Source: Mesobacillus subterraneus
Lineage (GTDB): Bacteria > Bacillota > Bacilli > Bacillales > Cytobacillaceae
Reading direction: 5' to 3'
DNA length: 64,000 nucleotides
Assembly: GCF_003937825.1 (NCBI RefSeq)
Contig: NZ_RSFW01000017.1
Coordinates: 234,708-298,707, forward strand
The notes below the pieces were generated by a model. That model saw nothing but the letters and a program-made list of their open reading frames with translations, searched no databases and was not told the DNA's origin. The translations under genes and the position numbers were made by a program. Shown piece by piece: positions 1-8,274 of this stretch. Each line of letters opens with the position of its first letter. Position 1 is the first letter of the stretch.

Positions 1-1
1 G

Positions 2-82
2 ACCTTCATTTTTTATTTCATATTTATATATACGGTTGTTATGGAGCAGGGTTTCAATCTTGATAAAATTTTCAAAAAATAA
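2..82 (+). CDS. C-terminal fragment of an unidentified membrane protein
   Basis: An open frame enters from the left edge and ends at a TAA at 80-82, giving about 26 residues. The first half is strongly hydrophobic and aromatic (a likely membrane helix) and the end is a short lysine-rich tail. It is too short to assign to a family. It converges on the yozD-like gene, whose terminator lies just beyond. Confidence 0.35.
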   Translation, partial: TFIFYFIFIYTVVMEQGFNLDKIFKK

Positions 83-84
83 AA

Positions 85-107
85 AGGCAGAGCCGCTGCA
101 TCTGCCT
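85..107 (-). terminator. Intrinsic terminator of yozD
   Basis: The stem AGGCAG/CTGCCT is followed on the minus strand by a T-rich run, directly downstream of the yozD-like gene. The plus-strand side lacks a T tract, so it mainly serves the minus strand. Confidence 0.6.
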
Positions 108-120
108 AAAATAGAATGCT

Positions 121-294
121 TTAGTCAATATCCTGTTCTTCATCGATGATGCACTTTTCAATCAGATATTCAAATGTGATATCTGCCATCTCCTCTAGTT
201 CCTCTTCAGTGGGAACGTATCCCCTCTTTACAAGTTCATGAAAGAAAAATTCAGCAATTTCTTCTGTATCGATAAAAACCTCAATCTCTTTCAC
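121..294 (-). CDS. yozD: YozD family protein
   Basis: This frame encodes 57 residues from a GTG start at 292-294, with a GGGGGG ribosome binding site just upstream. The protein is very acidic; its order (a KEIEVFIDTEEIAEFF start, then a RRGY/KRGYVPTEEE segment and an ECIIDEE-like end) matches my memory of Bacillus YozD, a short protein of unknown function. Its place next to yodN repeats the B. subtilis yozD-yodN order, which supports the call. No enzyme motif is visible. The GTG start is easily missed by gene finders that require ATG. Confidence 0.8.
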   Translation of the reverse strand: MKEIEVFIDTEEIAEFFFHELVKRGYVPTEEELEEMADITFEYLIEKCIIDEEQDID

Positions 295-433
295 AGATTC
301 GCCCCCCTTTATTATTCCAAATGTATGTGAATCAGGCCCGTTTCATGCCAAGCTTGGAAATTTTTTCGTATACGTTCTAATCAGATGGGACAAGCATAGA
401 ATGGAATAACTTAAAATACGGGAGTGAATGTTC

Positions 434-604
434 ATGGAAAGACTGGCTCTGATCTCTGAAAAATTCCTGGAGGATGTTAATAAAGAAGATAGTGTAATCA
501 TTGAAATGTTTGAAAGCATTGTGCAGTTTTTATTTAAGATCATTCTTGTAGCGGGCGTTCCTTTTATGACTTATGTGCTGCTCCAATTCACCGGATTAAT
601 TTAA
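434..604 (+). CDS. Small single-pass membrane protein, unknown function
   Basis: This 56-residue frame starts at ATG 434, behind a GGGAGTGA ribosome binding site. An acidic, amphipathic N-terminal half (about residues 1-25) is followed by one hydrophobic helix (about 28-54), so it is probably anchored in the membrane by its C-terminus. It lies between yozD and yodN on the opposite strand, and its stop codon overlaps the yodN stop, making a tail-to-tail pair. I do not recognise a family. Confidence 0.6.
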   Translation: MERLALISEKFLEDVNKEDSVIIEMFESIVQFLFKIILVAGVPFMTYVLLQFTGLI

Positions 605-1299
605 ACATGGCTTTTGCCGTCGTTATTAACGAGGATTGACAGCTTGCGCAGAATGACTCTCATTACATGAGCGTACTCATCATCATTGAACCATTTGTAT
701 AGGATGCGATAATCATTATAAATGTCGAGCAGATTATCAATCGTCATTCTTTTTTGATTGATTTTCCGCAATTCTTCCTTTTCTCCGGCTCGGGGATGCT
801 GAACCTTTTTTTCAAGGTTGACCGATGGTTTCACCTCTTTGTTTGCCGAAAATAGCAGGCCGAGTTTTTGGATGAACGTCTCCGCACTGTCCGAATCCGC
901 TACCAGAGTCAGTTCCTCTTCTCCCGCTTCAAGCCATTCTCCATCTTTGATCCTCGAAAGCTCATATATGACATCTTCCCAGGCATCTTCTTTATATCTC
1001 CAGATTTCTGTCCTGAACCCTACCACTTTAAAAAGGTCTGCACCATATCCTTTGACCTGGACTAAATCACCAAAGAAATATTTGTATTCGATGTCGATTT
1101 GCTCCTTTTCAAGCAGCTTTCCATCATACTCAGAGAGCATTTGTAAACTTGTTTCCAGATACAAGCCCTCGCTTTTGTTTATCTCATATACATGAAGGCC
1201 ATCAAGCCACTTTATATCCGTCACTTTCCCCACAGTCCCATAAATAGTGATCACGACTGTATCACCGATGTTAAATTTAGGTTTCTTCCGTTTTTCCAT
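601..1299 (-). CDS. yodN: YodN family protein, unknown function
   Basis: The protein is 232 residues if started at the ATG at 1297-1299, which has GAGAGG nine bases upstream; an in-frame ATG three codons earlier has no spaced ribosome binding site. The N-terminal part contains two short beta-rich segments with the pattern GDxVxIxxYGTVGKVT and GDLVQVKGYG, typical of small SH3-like or KOW-like barrels. A charged linker and a helical C-terminus follow. Position beside yozD and upstream of yozE-type and kamA genes matches B. subtilis YodN. The function is not known; a binding role for the barrels is only inference. Confidence 0.75.
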   Translation of the reverse strand: MEKRKKPKFNIGDTVVITIYGTVGKVTDIKWLDGLHVYEINKSEGLYLETSLQMLSEYDGKLLEKEQIDIEYKYFFGDLVQVKGYGADLFKVVGFRTEIWRYKEDAWEDVIYELSRIKDGEWLEAGEEELTLVADSDSAETFIQKLGLLFSANKEVKPSVNLEKKVQHPRAGEKEELRKINQKRMTIDNLLDIYNDYRILYKWFNDDEYAHVMRVILRKLSILVNNDGKSHV

Positions 1300-1478
1300 T
1301 GCCTCCATCCTCTCAACGATGAGTCGTGAATAGTGATTACAACAGTATATGCATTATTCTGAAAATCGCCACGCCTAGATGAGGAAGGATGATTATTTTG
1401 AGTTGAGAATGCTTTAACAAATAAGGAAGATAAGGAATTTAAAATGAATTCTAAAACTATGTTACAAAAATAGAAGCA

Positions 1479-1525
1479 AAAAGAACCGATTCACTTCCAA
1501 AACATAGAAGTGAATCGGTTCTTTT
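1479..1525 (-). terminator. Strong terminator of the opuF operon
   Basis: A perfect 19-bp stem (1479-1497 with 1507-1525) and a 9-base loop lie 76 bases past the opuFB stop. The stem edges are A-rich on the plus strand and T-rich on the minus strand, so it may work in both directions. Confidence 0.85.
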
Positions 1526-1600
1526 CATTTGGATTTTCAAGAAAATCTAAAAAATCGGCAAATTTTCAGTGGCCTCTAATACCCAGGCGGTTTTCTTCCT

Positions 1601-3118
1601 TTATTTCAGCAAGCCTTCCTTTTCCAGGTACTCCCTTGCGATGTCTTGAGGGCTTGCTCCTTCGACATTTACTTTATAATTCATTTCACGCATTTCATCA
1701 TCGGTGATTTTCCCGCTGAGCTTATTGAGGACTTTTACGAGCTCCGGATATTCTTCTGCCGTTTCTTCTCTTAACAGCGGGGCTCCTTGATAAGGAGGAA
1801 ATAGGTTTTTATCATCCTCCAGAACCCTCAGGTTATATCTTTCGATTTCACTGTCGGTCGAATAAGCATCCACCAGATTGATTTCGCCTTTTTGAATCGC
1901 ACCATACCGTAGCTTTGGTTCCATCGTGACGACGCTTGGAACATCCAGTCCATACAGCTGTTGAATCCCTCTGTATCCGTCTTCTCTATCGGAAAACTCC
2001 AAAGTGAATCCTGCTTTCAGATTTTGTTCAACGGCTTTTAGATCTGAGATTGTTTGCAGACCGAACTCTTCAGTTAATTGGTCAGGCACTGCCAATGCGT
2101 AGGTATTATTGTAGGACATTGGTTTTAACAGTACCATGCCAAACTGTTCCTCCATCCCTTTCCTTGCCTGCTCATAAACCTCGCCTCTGTCTGTACTATC
2201 TGCACTCTCTTTCAGGAATTCAGCAATAGCTGTCCCTGTGAACTCAGGGTACACATCGATACTTCCTGACTGCAAAGCATTGAATACAAACGAAGTTTTT
2301 CCAAGACCCGGCTTTATGACGACGTTCAGGTCTGTTTCATTTTCAATGAGCAGCTTATACATATTGATAAGGATTTCCGGTTCCGAGCCTAATTTCGCCC
2401 CAATGACAAGGTCCTCTTGAGCATCCTTTGACAGGAGCGGCAACGATATAACCAAAAGCATGGCTGCTGCAAAAATGCCCAAAGCAGTCAATGACTTTTT
2501 AAAAGACATATGTTCAAATCGTCGAAGCAGCATATCAAACAGAATTGCCAATAAGGCAGCTGGGATAGCCCCAATAACGATCAAGGCAGTATTATTCCGG
2601 TCGATGCCGAGCAAGATGAGCTCCCCTAACCCCCCTGCTCCGATCAAAGCAGCAAGGGTCGCCGTTCCTACAATTAACACCATCGCTGTTCGAATACCGG
2701 CCATGATCACTGGCATCGCCACAGGAAGCTCCACCTTCATGAGCCGCTTCCGCCTGTTCATCCCCATTGCCCTGGCCGCTTCAATGATGGACGCATCCAC
2801 TTCCTTTATGCCTGTGTAAGTATTCCTTAGAATAGGCAGCAGTGCGTATACAACCAGAGCAATGATTGCCGGGATTTTGCCGATCCCGAATAAAGGAATC
2901 AGTAAGCCCAGCAAAGCCAATGAAGGAATGGTCTGCAGGACTGCCGTAATACCAATAATCCCTTCTGCTGCTCTTTCTCTTCTCGTCAAATAGATTCCCA
3001 GTGGTATGGCGATCAGGACTGCAAAGAATAGCGCGATAAGCGAAATCTGGATATGCTCAATGAGCACGCTGAGTAATTGGCCTTTCCGTTCGTTAAAAAC
3101 AGAGGTAAAGGTATTCAC
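1601..3118 (-). CDS. opuFB: OpuFB-type osmoprotectant ABC permease fused to its substrate-binding domain
   Basis: This 505-residue protein is a fusion. Residues about 1-205 are a BPD-type ABC permease with several membrane helices and the EAA-like loop (EAARAMGMNRRKRLMKVELP) that contacts the ATPase. After one more hydrophobic segment, residues about 235-505 form an OpuAC/ProX-like binding domain facing outside. It should import a quaternary ammonium osmoprotectant such as glycine betaine. The fused layout matches the OpuF system described in Bacillus infantis and Listeria BilEB. It starts with GTG immediately after the opuFA stop codon, so the two are translationally coupled. The true substrate range cannot be read from sequence. 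Confidence 0.88.
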   Translation of the reverse strand: MNTFTSVFNERKGQLLSVLIEHIQISLIALFFAVLIAIPLGIYLTRRERAAEGIIGITAVLQTIPSLALLGLLIPLFGIGKIPAIIALVVYALLPILRNTYTGIKEVDASIIEAARAMGMNRRKRLMKVELPVAMPVIMAGIRTAMVLIVGTATLAALIGAGGLGELILLGIDRNNTALIVIGAIPAALLAILFDMLLRRFEHMSFKKSLTALGIFAAAMLLVISLPLLSKDAQEDLVIGAKLGSEPEILINMYKLLIENETDLNVVIKPGLGKTSFVFNALQSGSIDVYPEFTGTAIAEFLKESADSTDRGEVYEQARKGMEEQFGMVLLKPMSYNNTYALAVPDQLTEEFGLQTISDLKAVEQNLKAGFTLEFSDREDGYRGIQQLYGLDVPSVVTMEPKLRYGAIQKGEINLVDAYSTDSEIERYNLRVLEDDKNLFPPYQGAPLLREETAEEYPELVKVLNKLSGKITDDEMREMNYKVNVEGASPQDIAREYLEKEGLLK

Positions 3119-4069
3119 TTATCTCACCTCTTCCTGCAATGTGCCTGCCAGCGCACGTATGATGGCCTGCCTGTTGACCACACCAATGATTTGTCCATTC
3201 TCTTCTACAGCAAGCTCTTCTGATTTCGACAGCAAGCTAAGCGTTTCATTCAATGATGCGGATGCATGGATCACCGTTTCAGGTATCTCTTCTTGCGCAA
3301 CTGGCAATAGTACATTATGTAAGTTAAACACTTCTCCTCTTAGTCTATGGCCCTCTCCCACAAACTCCCTGACAAACTCGTTCACTGGGTTTGCCAGCAA
3401 TTCTCCGGGAGTGCCGATCTGAATGACTTCCCCATCCTTCATTAAACAGATTCGATCTCCGAGCTTCAAAGCTTCCTGCATATCATGCGTGACAAAGACA
3501 ATCGTTTTCTTAATTTTTTGCTGAAGCTGTATAAGGTCATCCTGTAATTTTTCCTTGCTTAGTGGATCCAGGGCACTAAATGGCTCATCCATTAAAATAA
3601 TTGGCGGGTTGCCTGCCAGCGCACGAGTGACGCCAACCCTCTGCTGCTGTCCGCCTGAAAGCTCATGCGGTTTTCGATCGCGGTAGATTTCAGGCTCCAG
3701 CCCTACCATTTTCAATAACTCATCGATACGCTTATCCGTCTTATCTGTTTCCCATTTTTTAAGTTCCGGCACAATTGCAATATTTTCTCCAATTGTCATA
3801 TGTGGAAAAAGGGCAATCTGCTGGAGAACATAGCCAATATCCCAGCGCAGTTCATGTATATCGTATTCACTGATTTTTTTGCCGTTGATGAAGATTGTCC
3901 CCTCCGACAGGGGAATCAGCCTGTTAATCATTTTCAATACGGTTGTCTTTCCGGAACCACTGGGACCGATCAAAACGAAAAATTCGCCTTCTTTAATATT
4001 CAAATTAATTGCATTAACAGCAGTGGTCCCATCGGGATACTGTTTGGAGACATTTTCAAACCGGATCAT
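3119..4069 (-). CDS. opuFA: OpuFA-type ATPase of osmoprotectant ABC transporter
   Basis: The 316-residue ATPase has Walker A (GPSGSGKTT, near residue 34), the signature LSGGQQQR, Walker B (IILMDEP) and the switch histidine (VTHD). The last about 65 residues form a single CBS-like domain, as in other osmoprotectant ATPases where CBS domains sense ionic strength. It powers the fused permease encoded next and is the first gene of the two-gene operon. A purine-rich ribosome binding site (AAAGGGGTGGAGC) precedes its ATG. No osmotic promoter could be identified with certainty in the 160 bases upstream. Confidence 0.9.
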   Translation of the reverse strand: MIRFENVSKQYPDGTTAVNAINLNIKEGEFFVLIGPSGSGKTTVLKMINRLIPLSEGTIFINGKKISEYDIHELRWDIGYVLQQIALFPHMTIGENIAIVPELKKWETDKTDKRIDELLKMVGLEPEIYRDRKPHELSGGQQQRVGVTRALAGNPPIILMDEPFSALDPLSKEKLQDDLIQLQQKIKKTIVFVTHDMQEALKLGDRICLMKDGEVIQIGTPGELLANPVNEFVREFVGEGHRLRGEVFNLHNVLLPVAQEEIPETVIHASASLNETLSLLSKSEELAVEENGQIIGVVNRQAIIRALAGTLQEEVR

Positions 4070-4232
4070 TGCTCCACCCCTTTAATTTTTAATCACTTCT
4101 TGATATTCCCCAAGAGTTTCTAATAAAAACCAATCCCATAAACATACTTCTATTTTTCCCGCATATCGTCTAACTATCAAATTTTAGACTGCTCGGTTGT
4201 TTGACAGTAAACGTTATTAAGACGAATAAAAA

Positions 4233-4257
4233 AACCTCTGCGGATTCCGCAGAAGTT
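4233..4257 (-). terminator. Terminator of yozE
   Basis: A G+C-rich stem built on CTGCGGA/TCCGCAG sits 4 bases past the yozE stop and is followed by seven T on the minus strand. Confidence 0.8.
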
Positions 4258-4261
4258 CATG

Positions 4262-4483
4262 TTAACTTTCAGCTATCAGGTACTGCTCCCAGGCTTCATC
4301 GAAAACAGACATGCTTTCTGGATATTGCCCGTTCATTTCCAGGTAGCTGCTGATCTCATGATAATCCTCTGAGTTTTTAGGGAATGAGAGGTCATCATAT
4401 GCAGAGTTTGCAAACCTGCTGACTGGGTCCTTTGGAGCTGAGGTCCTGTATTTCATTAAAAAATGATAAAAGCTCTTGTACAT
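4262..4483 (-). CDS. yozE: YozE family (UPF0346) protein
   Basis: From the internal ATG at 4481-4483 the protein is 73 residues, the usual size of YozE, and begins MYKSFYHFLMKY like its relatives. A start 12 codons further upstream is open but would add an atypical extension. YozE proteins fold as a small sterile-alpha-motif-like helical bundle; the PKDPVSRFAN and DYHEISSYLE stretches are typical. The cellular role is unknown. It is monocistronic here, between its own terminator and the next small membrane gene, and in B. subtilis it also lies between yodN and kamA. Confidence 0.88.
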   Translation of the reverse strand: MYKSFYHFLMKYRTSAPKDPVSRFANSAYDDLSFPKNSEDYHEISSYLEMNGQYPESMSVFDEAWEQYLIAES

Positions 4484-4566
4484 AATAAACGCCTGCCTAT
4501 TAAAGATTAGCTTGCCCATACTATAACGGATAACCGCCAGTTCCGTCCAATCTAATGCAAAAAAAA

Positions 4567-4596
4567 TTAAGCACCTCCATCCTGGAAGGTGCTTAA
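4567..4596 (-). terminator. Terminator of the small membrane gene
   Basis: A perfect 10-bp stem TTAAGCACCT/AGGTGCTTAA with a 10-base loop ends in six T on the minus strand. Confidence 0.85.
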
Positions 4597-4600
4597 AGGT

Positions 4601-4792
4601 TTACTGCCATCTTGATGATTTTGCCATTTCCAGCAGTGCCCAGATGATGTTTACCATTAATATCGCAATGGTGATGGGCACAGCATGAAGCCAGTTCATT
4701 CCGTATTTCTCGATGATCAGCCTTACAAAATATCCGCACATGAACAGGACAAATAGAGCCGCTACAAGCATAACCGATAAGGCGATGTACAT
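4601..4792 (-). CDS. Small two-helix membrane protein, unknown
   Basis: The 63-residue product has two hydrophobic helices (about 3-26 and 36-55) separated by a short charged loop containing RLIIEKYG. It has a good ribosome binding site (GGGGAGAG) and its own terminator, so it is very likely a real gene. No family is recognised. A TATAAT box lies about 35 bases upstream of the start (near 4825-4835) but no well-spaced -35 element is evident. Confidence 0.65.
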   Translation of the reverse strand: MYIALSVMLVAALFVLFMCGYFVRLIIEKYGMNWLHAVPITIAILMVNIIWALLEMAKSSRWQ

Positions 4793-4988
4793 GTTCTCTC
4801 CCCTTTTATCTATAAATACTCCCCACTCTATTATAAGGACAGTGGTTCACTGCAATAAAAAGGAAAAGTGAATCTTTTGTGAACAAAAGGCAGACCTTGG
4901 TTAAAAAAATCACATGACCTATATAAGAAATAAAGGCAGCTACGTTTCGATAATCATATATTCTTCGAAGGTAATGTCCTGCATGATT

Positions 4989-6206
4989 TTATTTTATAGA
5001 ACCTATTGTTCCTTTAACATGACCAATTTCATACCGTTTATATTGGACCATAGACACAATGCCTAGAATCGGTCCAATCGCCAAACCTGTAAAGACCCAT
5101 TCCCAACCAACAAACCTTTGGATAACAGGGATGAGATTTATCGAAAAGATAGTAATCAGGAAACCAATGCACATTTGAAAAGTAAGGGCCGTTCCTACAT
5201 ACTCAGCTTCTGCTGCCTCTGAAACCGCGGCAGAAAACTGTGCGGAATCTGATATAACAGACATTCCCCAAATAATAGAAAGGACTAGAGTCAACCAAAT
5301 ATATTGGCCAAAAGTAAAACCAATCAAGATACAGCAGATGGCACTGATCAACATAGAAATTATCGTTAAGTTGGCTCTTCCAATTTTATCTGAGACTAGT
5401 CCTCCTACTACACAACCAATTCCTCCTGCAATTCCGATTGTAATAAAAGAAGATAATGCAATGAACCAAGGGGAAATTCCTGGTGAATAGCTTGTAAAAC
5501 TGGCAGTCAAAAAGATCGGTATCCACGTCCACATCGCATACAATTCCCACATATGCCCAAAGTAACCGTAGTTCGCAAGCATTACCGGTTTATTCGATAT
5601 TACCTTTTTTATTAACTTGAATGAGAAGGGTGATTTATTTATAGTTACGGGAGCATCTTCTAAAATCCAAATGACAATGATAGCTGCGAGTAATGCCAAT
5701 ATGGAACTGCAAATAATCACTAATTGCCAATTTAACGACGAAAAGAACATTATAATAAAATGTGGTAAAGAGGACCCAAGAGTTAAAGCAGCGATCAAGA
5801 TTCCAATAGCAAACCCCCGTTTTTTTGGAAACCATTGTGATAAAATTTTCACAGCTATCGGATATACTCCAGCGAGTGATATACCAGTTAAAATCCTAAG
5901 CAGGATGCCGAGATAAGCTTGATCTGCCAGGATAAGTGAGGCATTCATCAATGCGCCTAGAAACGCTGAAAATGCAAAAACCTTCCGGGGATTAAAACGA
6001 TCTGCTATCCCAAAATACGAACTGACTAATGCACCTGTCACAAAACCGATTGGGACAGAAGCGGACAGCCATGCTTCTAAGTTTGAGCTAAGATTCCATA
6101 CTTGAATAAGTTCGGGTGCTATAACCGAAGCACTAAACCACAAGCTTAATGCGCATAATTCAGCTAATGCAATCCATGCTAATGCTTTCCATGAACCACG
6201 AATCAT
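4989..6206 (-). CDS. Major facilitator superfamily transporter
   Basis: About 405 residues with roughly twelve hydrophobic helices. The loop after helix 2 (ADRFNPRKVFAF) and its C-terminal counterpart (SDKIGRANL) correspond to the MFS motif A, and a conserved GISLAGVYPIAVK segment resembles the nitrate/cyanate or sugar-phosphate branches. The start was taken as the ATG at 6204-6206, which has GGGGGA four bases upstream; an in-frame ATG four codons earlier lacks one. The substrate is not predictable from this. The gene is AT-rich and stands alone in an islet that interrupts the yozE-yokU neighbourhood, suggesting acquisition. Confidence 0.85.
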   Translation of the reverse strand: MIRGSWKALAWIALAELCALSLWFSASVIAPELIQVWNLSSNLEAWLSASVPIGFVTGALVSSYFGIADRFNPRKVFAFSAFLGALMNASLILADQAYLGILLRILTGISLAGVYPIAVKILSQWFPKKRGFAIGILIAALTLGSSLPHFIIMFFSSLNWQLVIICSSILALLAAIIVIWILEDAPVTINKSPFSFKLIKKVISNKPVMLANYGYFGHMWELYAMWTWIPIFLTASFTSYSPGISPWFIALSSFITIGIAGGIGCVVGGLVSDKIGRANLTIISMLISAICCILIGFTFGQYIWLTLVLSIIWGMSVISDSAQFSAAVSEAAEAEYVGTALTFQMCIGFLITIFSINLIPVIQRFVGWEWVFTGLAIGPILGIVSMVQYKRYEIGHVKGTIGSIK

Positions 6207-6402
6207 AAAATCCCCCATTTAAACAAAATTCAATATAATAATTATACTAACAATTAAAATAATAATATTTCATATACTCAAAAAAAGGACGCCGTGGCAC
6301 CCTATCTCTAAATACTTGGCAAATTATGCACAAAGGATGAATCGAAGAATTTCTTGTTCCATTTTTGAACTTTTTTAATATAATCATAGTGAGGTGAAAA
6401 AA

Positions 6403-6768
6403 GTGTGTGTTTCTCATCAAAATATCGATCAGCTGGCATACAGTACAGCAGAACAAATCGTACAATTAACAATATATCGTCCATTGTATATTGAATTGAT
6501 TGGGGAAGGCAGATTTGCCATTGAAGCAGGCAAACCCTTTCTAGCTGAGAGACGCGGAGTGATTTCAAAAATTCTGCTGACTGATAAAGACGGAAACATT
6601 TACAGAATCGAGCCAGATGAAATCGGACTCCAGTTTGCCCAAGGGAATATTGATTACAAAGAATATTTATATCAACAGAAAAAAGGAAACCGGCAACTGA
6701 TTGGCCTTACATTTGGACTGGTCACTCTGTTTGCAACAGCAGGATGGGGATTTGTTACGCTTTTCTAG
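6403..6768 (+). CDS. Hypothetical protein with C-terminal membrane helix
   Basis: Two in-frame GTG codons could start it, at 6394 and 6403; the second has GAGGTG seven bases upstream and is preferred, giving 121 residues. A soluble domain of about 95 residues (mixed alpha/beta, with a KDGNIYRIEPDEIGLQF segment) is followed by a single hydrophobic helix at the extreme C-terminus, so the protein is probably tail-anchored with the domain in the cytoplasm. I do not recognise the family. It is the only plus-strand gene between the MFS transporter and the oxidoreductase. Confidence 0.6.
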   Translation: MCVSHQNIDQLAYSTAEQIVQLTIYRPLYIELIGEGRFAIEAGKPFLAERRGVISKILLTDKDGNIYRIEPDEIGLQFAQGNIDYKEYLYQQKKGNRQLIGLTFGLVTLFATAGWGFVTLF

Positions 6769-6929
6769 TTCGGCTGATATCCAACGAACTTCCAGACTCC
6801 CCCCTGATTCCTTTTAATACAGGAACGACATACCCAAAAAGCTACGAGGGTTTCCTCAATCATTGCTACAATTCTTCCGCATTAAATGGTTTTAAATTAC
6901 AGTCAATTCCAACTGCCAAAAAAAGAACC

Positions 6930-7580
6930 CTATAATATTTTCCTTCTATTTTTGCTTTGATAGACGCTTCGAATAAAAACAGCCCATTGCAGCACGAAAA
7001 TAACTGTTATGGTGACTAAAAAAGGCCTTTGTACCCAATTATAACTGCCTAATCTAAAAAAGAAGAGAAAAAATGCAGTGTGTACTACTCCTAGTATATA
7101 AAGTGTCCCACTTTTCTTTTGGAGGTAGTCCCAACTTCTTTTCCCTAAAACTTTTATTGCATAATTATTTGATATTAAAGCAAGCAGTAATAAGTAGGCT
7201 AATCCCACAGCACCAACTAGGTTGGCGAGGGTGAAACCAGGATCAAATGAAAGCTGGCCAGTTTCTTGGTTTACGCCAATGATCATTCTGATCGGTTCCC
7301 AGTAAAACCAACCCTGGAATAGTACATATACATGTAGTAAAGCCATGATGGAACACCAAATCCCTAACTCCCTTCTCCATGATAAAAAGCACTTAAATAG
7401 GTTATTTAATCTAGTTAAAGGACCGATCATAATGGTTATGACGAGAAGAAGGAGAGAAACATCAGCATAAGCTTTATTCCAAGCATGCATAGAACTCCAT
7501 TCAGACCGACTAATTAAGAATAGGTAGACAAGAATACTGCTTGTCACTCCAACAATCATGTGCCTTATAAATAAATTCAT
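6930..7580 (-). CDS. Ferric-reductase-like transmembrane (heme) protein
   Basis: The protein is 216 residues from the ATG at 7578-7580, chosen because AGAAGGGGA lies just upstream; the frame is open 42 codons further but those are not membrane-protein-like. Six or so helices are visible, with histidines inside or at the ends of helices (RHMIVG near residue 7, LLHVYVLF near 77, VVHTAFF near 167) that could bind heme. This is the pattern of the ferric-reductase-like domain found in MsrQ and YedZ. No flavin or NAD domain is attached, so electrons must come from a partner. Being close to a copper oxidase gene suggests a redox or metal role, but that is inference. Confidence 0.65.
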   Translation of the reverse strand: MNLFIRHMIVGVTSSILVYLFLISRSEWSSMHAWNKAYADVSLLLLVITIMIGPLTRLNNLFKCFLSWRRELGIWCSIMALLHVYVLFQGWFYWEPIRMIIGVNQETGQLSFDPGFTLANLVGAVGLAYLLLLALISNNYAIKVLGKRSWDYLQKKSGTLYILGVVHTAFFLFFFRLGSYNWVQRPFLVTITVIFVLQWAVFIRSVYQSKNRRKIL

Positions 7581-7856
7581 AAAAATTTCCCCTTCTAAAT
7601 TAACAGCTATTTCAACTATGACATCCTGGACAAACGCTTTAAAAATATCCAGCGGACTTTGAGGGGGCCCTCCGATATTGACACCAAAATCGCCATATCC
7701 ATCCAATATATGGATAATAAAATACTGCTCCTTCTTTCTTCTTTTATACCCTGCCCTCCATTCCCATCAATACGTCCCAGATGTGTACATAATTATTAAA
7801 GAATCCTCATTTTTGTTTTATTGACGTATACAAAGCCCTTCCATCTTCTGTTCAAC

Positions 7857-8072
7857 TCATGCATCTTGTGCAGTTGTTTGATATGGTACTTTCTTAAGGA
7901 ATTCACCCTTTTCCAATTCACTGATAAGCCCAAGGCTGGCCATGGAAGTTGTATCTACCTTTGTATTGTTGATGCAAGCTGTTAAATCAAGCGGAAGAAT
8001 TGAAATGGCCATTACTTCTGCAGTCCTTTTGAGTGTTTTAGCAGAAAATGTTCCCCTGTTCCATTTATCCAT
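7857..8072 (-). CDS. Hypothetical short protein
   Basis: A 71-residue frame begins at ATG 8070-8072 with a strong AGGAGG ribosome binding site eight bases upstream; an in-frame GTG three codons earlier overlaps that site. It has a basic N-terminus, a short hydrophobic stretch ending LPLDLTAC, and a charged C-terminus. The cysteine could suggest a lipoprotein, but the hydrophobic core is too short and too far from the start for a typical signal peptide. Nothing in it is recognised. It is divergent from the copper oxidase gene. Confidence 0.4.
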   Translation of the reverse strand: MDKWNRGTFSAKTLKRTAEVMAISILPLDLTACINNTKVDTTSMASLGLISELEKGEFLKKVPYQTTAQDA

Positions 8073-8274
8073 TATTGCCACCTCCTATTAGACTATATTA
8101 ACATTGCTTTTTGCAGAAACTTCTAATTATTGAATACTAAATAAATCTTTTCAAAAATTTCATTGGAACTCATACCCTAATAACTATTTATAAAAAAGGG
8201 AATCAATTTTCTTCCATAATTTCTGCACTTATTTATATTATGATTTTCTTTAATAATTACAGGAGTATAAGGCT

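Noticed and set aside
6247..6568. Minus-strand frames opposite the 6.4-kb hypothetical gene
   Set aside because: They overlap a plus-strand gene with a better ribosome binding site and have no recognisable protein features.
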